From Saccoglossus kowalevskii (lineage: Eukaryota; Hemichordata; Enteropneusta; Harrimaniidae), in contig NW_003153745.1 in assembly GCF_000003605.2 (NCBI RefSeq), positions 185,957 to 249,956 of the forward strand: a stretch of DNA of 64,000 bases. The letters are read 5' to 3'. The notes under the pieces were generated by a model. That model had not been told where the DNA came from and did not search any database. It saw only the letters and a program-made list of their open reading frames with translations. Within the stretch, counting starts at the first letter, position 1, and the number at the start of each line of letters is the position of its first letter. Shown here in pieces: positions 14,321 through 25,225 of the stretch. The position numbers and the translations under genes were made by a program.

Positions 14321-15304
14321 AATGTTGGTAAATACAATGTGCAGGAAAATAAAGTACTAGCAAAAACATACATTGTATGATATTTTCCTTTGCTTCAAGG
14401 GAGGGAGGACCTGTTGCGCGTATTCCGTTAGAACAAGTATGAAAAGTAAGCGACAATTTATTTCGACGTCAGAATTTTTTAACTGGGCGCAATTTTTGGC
14501 GAGGCTGTTATTTAATTCAGGTGACTAGCTACATATTAACTTTTTACGAAGTGACCACCCTCCCTACCTCTCACACACTAATATATGTAAAAAAAAACGA
14601 TTATCATCTCCTCCTAACTACGCACGTTCTCTTCTGTCACCCCTCTTCCTACACTCCAACTAACATGTAAGTACGTGACCAACCACACTTTTCAGGACAG
14701 TACTGATAATATGATTAGAGTAGTTAGAAAATGGATAAATTGCAACAAGTATAAGTTGCCGTGTCTGTAAATCACTGGGTATACTGTAATCGTGCGTGTT
14801 TCTATCAGTCTTCGCAAGCTTGATGGGTGATTTGTAAGATTGCGCACTAGTTTGTGTCAAGTTCATTACTTATTTTTTGCTGTCTTTGCCGTCTTTTGGT
14901 GTCAAAACGCGTCGCCCTGTATCTGACTCTTTCATACATATGTGACGTCACATCGTAACTCTGCGCGTTTTATAACAACCAATTTGTGGTCTGACTTTTT
15001 GCGAAACAAGCGATCCCAAACCCTGCTGGCATAGGTTGCCACCATTAATTTTATTATTTTTACGACACCACTTTTTTTTTAGTGTAGAGCACTCTTACAA
15101 ACAAACGCGCATCATATATGTATATATGTATGTATGTACAGAGGTGGAATTACAACTATATCGACCAGCGCCCCAAGGGACTTTTCCGACTTTTTTTTGA
15201 AAATCCCGCTGTTCTGTTGTGCTCATCACAATACGAGTATGTAATAGCCAGCGGTTATTGGCGGGCATAAACGAAATGAAACACGCGCATCACGTATCCA
15301 ACAT

Positions 15305-15359
15305 GATCTCTCCCGGCTAGGCAGGAAAGACCAGTTTAAAGGAGGAAATTAAACGTTAC
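15305..15359 (+). repeat. Dispersed repeat family B, copy 2
   Basis: The partner of 14266-14320, with core CGGCTAGGCAGGAAAGACCA. A perfect TGACGTCA lies about 280-360 bp upstream of each copy (13983 and 14943), so an old tandem duplication of about 1 kb is possible. Confidence 0.55.
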
Positions 15360-15663
15360 CAAATTTATACTGAAACAATGTTCAATGGAAGTTGAAAAGA
15401 CGCGAAAGAGATGTGTGATGCTTTTTCTTAAATTCGTAGAAAAGACCCTATTATTTTGTTAAATCTGTAACGACTGTGTGTTTTTACTCACGCAGTTACT
15501 ATAGTCCGTGTCTACATTGATGTCTTCCGCAACAACTAGATTATAATTGATTGCATGTAATATGATGTCATTATGGTGTTTTACTTTCTACAAAACGCAT
15601 CGGGCGAAAATGGTATGGTTACACCCTTACCAATTTTATCAATCCCCGATCTTTATACAGTGC

Positions 15664-15703
15664 GCGTTCGGAATTTCGTGTAAACAGATAAGGTATGTCA
15701 CCT
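15664..15703 (+). repeat. Dispersed repeat family A, copy 3 (5' part)
   Basis: Matches copy 4 through GCGTTCG, AATTT, GTGTAAACA and TATGTCAC.TG, in the same order with small indels. The 3' core is not evident here. Confidence 0.45.
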
Positions 15704-15950
15704 GCGTTGTAAACGTTACAGGAGACGCAGTACGACGACCATCGCCCTTTAACTTGAAAAATATCATATCACGTCATGCCAGGTCAAGCTCTTAAGACAT
15801 ATAGTCACGTACCTGTGCGTCAGGCCAGGTTTATCCGGCCGTGTCCGGCTCGCCACGCGCGCCGAGTAACGCCATGATTTTCGTACATCATACGCAACGT
15901 TACATTATCTCCCTCATCATGTATACGTATTTGTCACGTACGCGAGTTGC

Positions 15951-16015
15951 ACGTCCGTCCTTTCAGCCCACCAGCCTGCCCGTCCGTCTGTCCGTTCATC
16001 TGTCCGTCCGTCTGC
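15951..16015. repeat. Degenerate (CCGT/CTGT)n tetranucleotide tract
   Basis: Repeating CCGT, CTGT and CTGC units run across about 65 bp, interrupted by TTTCAGCCCACCAG. A related short CTGT tract lies at 16308-16328. Confidence 0.85.
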
Positions 16016-16984
16016 CCATACGCTCGTGGCCGTGGCTTCGTCCTAGGTAAATCTTTGAGTAAAAAATTCGGAAATATCTCATTCCATTCAGCTTGAGTGT
16101 GTATCCAAATTTAGTATTTTGTTTTTGAGTCGGGCCAGCGCTTCCACAGCGCTTCCGTTCAAATTTTCAAGTCTTTATTACCGAGTCTTGGTGTTCATTG
16201 GACGTTCAACTCCATTAAATGTTGAAGTCTAGCTGGTAAGTTGATAACGTAATTTTCGAAGTCGGTCCAAGTATTGTCAGGCCTGGCAGAGAGCCTTTCA
16301 GTCTACCGGCTGTCTGTATGTCTGTACGTATTAACTTTTCTGTGATTCCTTTTGCCTGGACACTCTACTTAGATGGAAATTATTGACAAGTAAATGTCCC
16401 ATCGTTGCCATGATAACAGATCGTCATTCAGTCTACCTGCGTGTTTGAGAAAGTTGGTCATAAGTCATGTGACATTGTTCATTGTGAATAATCCTGAAGC
16501 TATAATTCCATTGCAACAGGAAACAGAATTCTGCTGTGTGTACTGTATTTTGGGGAAATTTTCCAAATATTATTTTAAAAAGTTGTATTCTTAGAGCAGT
16601 TCAATAGAAAGCATCGTTAAAGCAAAATCGCATTTTATGACAAATCAAATTTTTCGAATAATTCAGAAGTACCTTATCAGTCACGATACACGGTAGTTTC
16701 ATTCTTTGTGATATGACGCCATATATCCACCACACGATCAAATGGTAAATCGTTCTAATACTGACAAAATAGCCTCTATTCGAAAAAAATATAATCAAAG
16801 TTTTCTTCAAAAGTACGCTGGTGATCTTAAACACGTGTTAAGTACTTATATTAACCGGGAGTGCATTTTATCGTAAAATCGACTAACTCTGGGTATTTTC
16901 ATTTATGAGTAGGCTTCAACTTCAAACATCTATCACGTTACACAAGTGAGGTTTCTTCAGTCATATCACGGCTGGCTTGTAACG

Positions 16985-17215
16985 TTCACGCCATTCCCCG
17001 TCAAGACACAACGTCACGCAACCCACGTCATGCCAGACGTTTTTGATCACTCCACAGCATGTTCTGGAAATGTATTCAGACATGGCTTGACACATATTGT
17101 TCTACAGACGCTTTCTGCCACGCCACACTACCTAACGCCGCCCCACGTCACTCCACGCCACTCCACGTCACGCCACGTCATTTCATGTCATGCCATGTCA
17201 TGTCTAGTCGCGTAG
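16985..17215. repeat. Degenerate CGTCA/CCACG-rich tract, block 1
   Basis: CGTCA, CACGC and CATGTCATG words recur about every 5-10 bp, densest at 17140-17210. CGTCA is the CRE/ATF half-site. Confidence 0.75.
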
Positions 17216-17302
17216 TGAAATACTCTTCAGATATATTTGTTCAAGTCACACTGTGATTTAAAAACTATTCTGTCATGTCTCATCACGCGCTTTTAGTCAG
17301 AC

Positions 17303-17560
17303 CCCGTCATAGAACGTCATAGAACGTTCTTCCGTGTGTTTTGTTAACTCGAATTGCTCCTCGAACATCTTTGACCACGTCACGTCACATTGAGCTCTGT
17401 AGATGAGTATTCTGCTGCGTCATTATTGGCCACACGTCTTGTTCTTCATAAGCCATCGACGACGTCACGTCATGTGCTCCGGGATTCTTTACCGAGTAGC
17501 GCAATGTTCTTTAAACGTCTGCTATGTACGTCACGTCACGCCACGCCGCGTCACGCACTT
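17303..17560. repeat. Degenerate CGTCA-rich tract, block 2
   Basis: Includes a tandem CGTCATAGAA duplication near 17307-17326 and compact CACGTCACGTCA, GACGTCACGTCA and CGTCACGTCACGCCACG groups. It continues block 1 after about 90 bp of unlike sequence. Confidence 0.7.
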
Positions 17561-18852
17561 CTGAAGTTTTCCATCACTTCGAGTACAACAGGTTCCTTCG
17601 GTATGAAAGTATATTTGAAATATAACTTCCCTGCTCCTCACTTCACCTCTAGCTACTCGTGGTTTAACAGTCAAGAAATCCCGAAATACTTTCTCGACGT
17701 AGTAGTTGACGAAGGAAATACGATTTCTAGTTTTACGGACGATCGGCATAGCATTGTGATTATTTTTTTCTTTGTATAAAAACTGTGGAATTGAATACAT
17801 AATAAAATATTACAATCGGCAAGAAACAATACCTTATCGAAATGGTCAAGATAATCTAGATACCCCAGTCAGTGACGAATTCAGCATGAATTTCCTTTAT
17901 GTGTTCATGAAAACGTTACAGCTCAGACAGTTTTTTTTTCTCTCTCTCTCATAGTGGTGGGTGGGAGCTCAGTGACAATATACAATGCATACAATCAACA
18001 ACGCTGCATGCCACTTCACAGGGGAACTGTTCGTTTCGCCGTGGCAGATGCTAAACTCCAGAAAAGCAAACAGTGGCAGCATGTTCTGAACTAGTACGCG
18101 TGAACAATCACAAAAAAAAAACGGTGGAGAGAATAGTAAAAAAAAGAGTAAATCAAAAAAGCATTTAGTTAGTCGCCAACTCGACATAACCCCGTGATTT
18201 ATTCCCATCAACAACTCCGATCTGATCACGTCCAATGTTGACCAAACGTTTGTCGCCATACGTCACAGTGACAGCTAAAAGTTGACTCAAGACAGCGTAC
18301 CTTCTGCTGTGCATTTGCGGCCTAACAAGGCGATAATATCACCTGTAACGATCCCCAGACGGCTTAATTTCGTGATAGATTGCCGCCAATAAAAGCCTGC
18401 AACAGCATGAAATTCGAAACTGGCTTCAAAGAAGGCGGAAAAAAACGCAAAGGAGGCACTTTTAAGCGATCTCCGACTACATGCTGACGCGAATTACGGC
18501 GTGTGTAAATAGAGTTGTCTCAATATCGCAGAGTACTGTACTAAATCGATAGCAAAACCCATAGATAGAGCAAGGCAAAGAGGCATGATTAGAGCAAGCA
18601 TATGGTACAATTTACTTTGCTTGCAAAGAACAGACTGTACAAGGAGCGATAACACGAAGCGGAAATGCAACGATTTATTACTTTTCCCAACATAATTCCA
18701 CCAAGTGTCAATATTTTCCAAGTTGGGGGTATCGGAGAGTCGCTAGAGTGGCGGAGGATATAAGAGGTATTATGGGATAGCCGAGTACAATACTCTTAGT
18801 TGGACACTCGCGAGAAGTTAAGACCCACTCCAAACAAAACCCTCCACCACAG

Positions 18853-18950
18853 TATACAACAATCGTGGCGCTGAGCAGCCACCAAGAGTCAGACACTCTC
18901 CGTCAATTCTCCACACGAAGAGAGCCTCTCGTGTTCGTTCCCCACAGGTA
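18853..18950 (+). promoter_or_regulatory. Possible 5' non-coding exon with strong splice donor
   Basis: TATACA at 18853 is followed by an initiator-like TCAGACA near 18889 and a consensus donor CACAG|GTAAGAG at 18948. The intervening 57 bp lack an ATG. If real, it could be a distal first exon for Nkx2-2, whose start codon has an acceptor just upstream. This is not demonstrable from sequence. Confidence 0.2.
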
Positions 18951-20250
18951 AGAGCTACTTCTTTAATGCTTTACTCCCCTCTTTACATTTTATTATCATT
19001 TTTTTCGAGAACATCTTCAATTGTTTTGTTTTTTTTATATCATCTATGCGACACGCGTCATAATTTTCAGATTCTGTTTAAAATAGACTTTCGAGAGTTT
19101 TTTTTTTTATTTTTATTAAAATCAAATGTGATTAAGTGTGGTTATAGGGTGAAAATAAGTCGGGCGAGCTGTGCTCCCCGTTTTCATTATTTTCTCAAAA
19201 TTTAAGAAAGTTGTGTTCTTTTATCCGGTGACTCAATCTTTGAGGAATATCGACGTTCTTTTTTCTTATGGTGGACCATTCCTTCGCTGGTAGTTCAGTG
19301 AATGTGTCCGAAAACCGAATCAGCAGTTGGCGATGTACGCCCATGATACTTAGCTTAACGTCATCGAAATCATGAATTTGTTTTCAAGACACTTGCGATT
19401 CATTCAACGTGTGCCTACGCATAGCTGGGATTGGTGGAATCTGTACCATACCCGTTACCTGTGTAATCGGATGGCTAGGTACATTTCGCCGATGGATTGC
19501 TCCATTCAATTGACCACTACACGGATCGGACGAAAGTTGGAACTCGTCGCGAGTGCTATGCACTAGATTGAATGGTGCCCATGCAGTCATGGTGATTCAG
19601 ATAGCACACCCCCGAAGAGCCGATCGAGATAACCCACGCGACAGGTGGACGAAAATTATTTCCAAAAGGCCGACGAGGTTAACTATGCCGTGCTACAGGT
19701 CACGAGACCCATATTTATAAGTTCTTTATCGATAGCCATAAAGCACAATCAGGGGACTTTGCATTCCAATCGTGGGGTAATTAATTGTATGGGGTGTCTA
19801 TTTGGAGGGTCACTAAAAAAACGGAAGACGCGAAGCGTATACATACTGGCAACGGTGTTTCTATCTTCCACGACGGTTGTCTGGCAAACTCCGATAGATT
19901 CGCATTTGACAGTGTGGTGTTTGCCGCTACGGGTCGATGATACAAGTTCATTGACTTAAAAAGAAATATTTCGAGAACAAAGCTCTGTTGTCAAAGTGAC
20001 TCATTGCCTATTAACTGTTAGGCACCGTATCATATTGTAGACACATAATTCTACCAGCACTGGCATGTCCCGTGTTCCTGGCCACTCACCTTGTCAGCTG
20101 ATGGCTTTACAATACGACTATAAACCATCTTTAAAATCGATTTATTTTAATCATTGGACTTAGTTTTGGGCGATAAATAAAATACTTGCGAGACTACAGC
20201 TGCTCTTTGCTTCTATCAGATTAGAATGTTTGATAATAACTTATTAAACA

Positions 20251-20274
20251 CGGCGGCGGCGGCGGCGGCGGCGG
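20251..20274. repeat. (CGG)8 trinucleotide repeat
   Basis: Eight perfect CGG units in otherwise AT-rich sequence. They lie in no convincing ORF. Confidence 0.97.
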
Positions 20275-23200
20275 TGGTGACTCAAAAAAATTAACTCAGA
20301 AATGCTCAAGTGGCAAGATTTGATTTTAGCAATAAAACATATGGAAATTTTGAATTTTTATCGAAAAATTTAAAAAAATGTTCTCGCCTTTTACTGAAAA
20401 CGAAAAACCATGTCTGTGATCGTGTGGTTTATCCGCGTAACGTCGAGGTGAGCCGAAGCAACTTTGCCCTTTGTCTACTGGTGGGATTTCTACAAAAAAA
20501 CCAGGTGTAAGTGTTTCGGAGTTTATATTCCGTGTGTTTATTTCTCGGCTGTACTCAAAACTTATCACACACAAAAAAATGTTTAGTCTGATCAGTAGAT
20601 CAACAACGTCCCTCCTTGTTTTCTTCGCCAAGTGTAGATACCCCGACTTATTATCTAGACAAATTTGAGCACATGTTATTCGATGAAACGTATACACTGT
20701 AACGGACCACCTGTTGATTGCTACTCCTCAAATAAATGATGTTTACTTCTTAATTCGTAAATCTCCGTAAAGTCTTTCTTTTATCTTCGATTTTTAGATT
20801 GCGATAAGTATAAAATAATATACTAGTGTACTGAAATTGTGACAGGATTATATGCTGGCGTTTTTGGTGGTTGCCGCGCAGTGTTCACTGCGATTACCAA
20901 TACCGACAATAATACGCATTTTTTTTATCGTGATTTTATCTCAACAGCGACAACGATACCCTCAAAAAAATGAGCATGTATTCTTAGGTTTTCTAACTTA
21001 TCTCAGAGAGCATACTTGATATGACACGATTTCCATAGTTGGTCGTCAGATGTAAATCATCTTTTTGAAAGAGCGCGATGGATCCGCGATAATAGTTCTA
21101 CGTAGCCTGGCCGTCTAAATGTACTAAACGCGTCCTTATCTTGTTTTGGTGGAGGTATTATTGAAGTGGCTCGCTAAGTAGTGTCCGCCAATACATGTAC
21201 TGTATTGTAGCTGGGTAGATCCGGTGATACTATAATAATCGGGGGGACGCGAACAATTTGTTTGATTATTTTATTATCGCTGTTGGATGTTACAATTATT
21301 AATAAACAGCGATAAATGCAAAATCCCAAAACATCCGTTCCATTTTGTATCCGTAATTGTAATCAGGAAATGGCAGTATCCATTAAACCAATTAAATATA
21401 GCCGCGGATCGGTGCATGTATGCAATTTCCCAACACTGTCCGTCGACGTACATTCACAATTTGTTCTTGAACGCGAGTCCGTTTCATATAAAATCTCTGT
21501 TGGTGCTTACGTTATCAACGCTCGCTAGAGAAACGAACATAAATCCAGAATGCGAACATTATTTTTTTTTCATTTAAGAAAAGACTGAATTTAAATCATT
21601 GAACTGGTCGCGTTAGTTAGATGGTTTAGGGTTTTTATACATTTCAGAAGAGGAATTTAAAATTTTGTGTTTATAGTTTCTTTCGATCTATTCCGCTTCA
21701 ATCAAGTTCATCGATCAATTTAGAATAAAAATCTTCAGACCACATATAAACAAATACGTAAATTACCAACTACAGCGACGACAGTGTTCGGCTCTAGATA
21801 GCAGTCTGGTCATTTTTGTTATACATGTATATAACTTGGTTATATAGCTGAATCATTTCCCACCAAATAAGTAACCGATTACTTAAATAGAACGTATTGT
21901 TTAACTTTTAATTACTTGTCTTAGTTGACTGAAGATTGTGTCAACACTTTGTTTTAAACCAATCATTGAAAATAGTGATAGCGAAAATGTTCCTTGTAAT
22001 TTAGTAACTGCTATATCGATAGTTGAGGTCCGTTGTTAATTTCACGACAGCGTCTGACGCCGAAAACGTCACCACGCATGATGTAATCAATCTTAATATT
22101 TGCATAATTTCATGTTTATTGTATTATAACTATAAATAACAGTTGTTTTTAATTAAATAATTTGTCAGCATGTTTCATGTCTTCGTGAGTTATTTTTGGC
22201 GGGAACATCTTAATAAATAAAGTTACGGATACTCGGCATCGTTATTTATATGTTGTTTAATTTAGTGCTTGTGGCTCAGTGGCGTGAAGATCGCAATAAT
22301 CTTTTGAATTTTATTTATTATCTGTTTGATTTGTTGCGATATTAAATTTTCAAAATAATAAGTTGTATAATGGTCATGCGACTAATTGCGTTGAGACGCG
22401 GTGTATTTTTTCCTCTCTTTGCTTTTAATATGGAGGGGTCAGAGGGCCATGTAACAACCGGGCGCTTTATTGAAATCGACATGGGGTTAATTTTTGTAAA
22501 TTTAATTCATCCGAATTTTAGGAAATCAGTCAAACGCCATTAGACACGCCTGAATACTGCATCATTGTCGAAATTACATGTAAATCTGAAATAAGCACGA
22601 CAAGCGAACCGGCGCCCTGTTGCGCGAAGCTATTAAACGGACGGTGACTGTGACAGCACGGTAATGGGTAGGCCCGTCAGAATGTAAGAAAACACTGTGC
22701 CCGATCACACAACATTAAATTAAAAATTGTCAATAACAAATCTTGAATGCAGCTAAGAAAATTGAATGCTGCTCGTCGGCCTACGTAAAATAACAAAGCT
22801 TTTTTCTGCCAATTTGTCTATTTTCGTTCATTGAACTTTTTTTTCGGTTTTGGTGGGCATTATTGTCTCTATCAGTTACCGATACTGCAATAATTACTTC
22901 CCGATTTTGTTATTGATACAGTACTGTATATGTGTTCGTCTTCAGAATGTACACTTTCAGTTCTTAAGTACCCATGTAGCGATTCTATCAATGTTATTTT
23001 ATCGTCATTTTCTAAAAAAATCCCCCTCCCCGCCCTTATCGCAATCTGCCGCTATTGATTGGTGGAAGTGCCCAGGCCACGTGAGCACGCGATCAGAGAG
23101 CGACACACAGTATGAGATGGCGCTGCCACTGTTGATTTGATATATAAGATGTTTTTCATCTTATATGCGCCCGCACGCCTGTCACTGTGGAAACGACTGT

Positions 23201-23349
23201 GACGGATAGGTCTCATAAAGTAACGCAAGCTAACGAAACACCGCATTGTTTGACTCGTCTATATACTTTACCGTCACCGGGAGGTCTCCTCTGGAGTTGT
23301 ACCACGCTTCCGTCGCTTGACTTTGAACACTGTTTCAGGTAGGTCACAG

Positions 23350-23367
23350 ACACACACACACACACAC
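23350..23367. repeat. (AC)9 microsatellite
   Basis: A perfect dinucleotide run. Confidence 0.95.
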
Positions 23368-24108
23368 GTTGCAACTTTGACAGCCCCCAGTTCGTACCTC
23401 TCTCATTGCCGCTGTTCACCCGGGAACGGACGTGACGTTGTTATTATTACCTGTATCAAGTCCCGTTACCACCTGACTGGGTTTTTTTAAGCGAAACAAA
23501 ATGCACTCCACCACTTCAAGCGCACTTCATAGTTCCTTTATCCGACGACCCATGCGTCTGGCGTTCCAGTCATTGGTTCGAATGCTCTCAGCAAAACAAC
23601 CGACACTTGCAAGATATTTTTTTACAAAACAAAAAAAAACGAGAGGCACAGTCCAAACTCGACCTTCTCAGGTCCATGGTGTGCCATCGGTGGAAGAATA
23701 TCGGAGATTAACAAATTCCCGGGTCCGCGAAGGGTTGCAATCTCTGCTCAAAAGAAGCCATCCGGAACAAGTTGTGATTTGTGCCGTAGATTGCCGTGGA
23801 TAGTTTCTAAAGAGAGGCGAACAAATCTTCAAGCTCGTTGTGGATAATTATTTTTCCGTTTTAAAAAGCGATGGATTACCACGTTCAAAGCATCGTAAAT
23901 ATCCCAACCATCTGTCCCCAGTATTTCCCTAGAAACATAAACTACGGCATATCTGAACTTCCAAGTAACCGTGCCCTGCCACTGCAACTGATCAACGGTC
24001 CAAAAGTCAATATTTATTGGTAGTTGTAATGTAGCTCTTCTGTCGTCTTTTTTTTTTCAACATGGGCGAAGTCGTGGAACTGTAAGAGGGGCGAGGACAT
24101 TTCGATCT

Positions 24109-24160
24109 TTTGTTGTTATATTTGTTGTTGTTGTCGTTGTTTTGTTTTTGTTTGTTTGTA
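24109..24160. repeat. (TTG)n/(TTTG)n microsatellite
   Basis: TTG units pass into TTTTG and TTTG units over about 50 bp. Confidence 0.9.
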
Positions 24161-25011
24161 CCACACGAGTATACCGTGCAAAGGGCGGGTGAGGGTAAAT
24201 GGCTGGGAAGGCGAATGTTTACCGATCGAAGGATTTTATTGTAAATCGAGGTCAAGATATGAGTAAATGTCACAAATTTTAATGTGTATTTGAAACGGGT
24301 AACAACAGCGTGGTTTCAAAGGTCAACATCAGAAGTAAGTAGTGGTATGAAAATTGCAGTTATCTGTCAGATTATCGGCGAGACACGGTCAAGTATTATT
24401 CAGTTGTTGCTGGTTTTTCCGCTTGAGAACAAAAATAATATTTCGCCAAATGCGAAATTTGTCGTTTCCTAGCCGGTTAAATTGCCTCAAGTCGCGTGTG
24501 CAACCAAAGACACGCTGTCGTCGCGATTTCTCCAACAGTTGTGTAGCTTCCCAGATAACGCGGTTGTTTGGCTTCCGGTAAACGATGTTAATATACTAGT
24601 ACCTAGTTTTGTTGACACCTTTTTCGAGTGTGGACACGCACTGTACAACGGGTCGATCGTCACTACTACACACTCAAGTAAGTGGTTACGATTTTTATAC
24701 GAAACGCAAAGCGTGTCCGATTTCCCCTTTCGTGCCAGATTGACACATTCTGGGCTTTGAGGTGTTGCTAGTAGCACCATTGCTGAAATATTAATTCAAA
24801 TGATATCGGTGGCCATTTTGTTCAACTAATCACACACCATAACCTACATTCAAACGTTTGGGATATGTCATAACAACACTCAGGGAAACATGCGTTTCAA
24901 ATCTGGGTATATAGTACTTTCCCGGGTGTTATTAATTAAAATGCCTAAGTTTGATGATTTTAAACAATCACAATTGCCAAATATAAACTGAATATTTGTT
25001 GTCCTGTGTCT

Positions 25012-25040
25012 GTGCCAATCATGGAGCTCCATGTGCCAAT
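25012..25040. repeat. Micro-palindrome insert (13 bp) with 8-bp flanking duplication
   Basis: GTGCCAAT is repeated exactly at 25012-25019 and 25033-25040, flanking CATGGAGCTCCAT (25020-25032). With the following G the insert is the perfect palindrome CATGGAGCTCCATG. This is the shortest of the three elements. Confidence 0.75.
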
Positions 25041-25188
25041 GAACGTCCACACGAATCGTATTGCTAACCACCAGCGCATCACAGTACTAACCAAAGTTAA
25101 CCAAACCAAACCTCAGAATATTGTGTTATCCGAATAGGGCGCACTTGAAAGTGTTGCAAATTTATAATTGTTACTTTTGTCCCAGATT

Positions 25189-25225
25189 GACTATACCATG
25201 GAGGTTTTTACCTCCATGACTATAC
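25189..25225. repeat. Micro-palindrome insert (21 bp) with 8-bp flanking duplication
   Basis: GACTATAC is repeated exactly at 25189-25196 and 25218-25225, around a 21-bp hairpin: arm CATGGAGGT, loop TTTT, arm ACCTCCAT. It lies only about 150 bp from the 25012 element. Confidence 0.75.

Noticed and set aside
17390-17800. ORFs on both strands around 17.4-17.8 kb
   Set aside because: They arise in and beside the CGTCA-rich repeat; no recognisable protein features.
23501-23803. 100-codon ORF with Arg/Ser-rich product
   Set aside because: No recognised family, no splice or promoter context; the length is compatible with chance.
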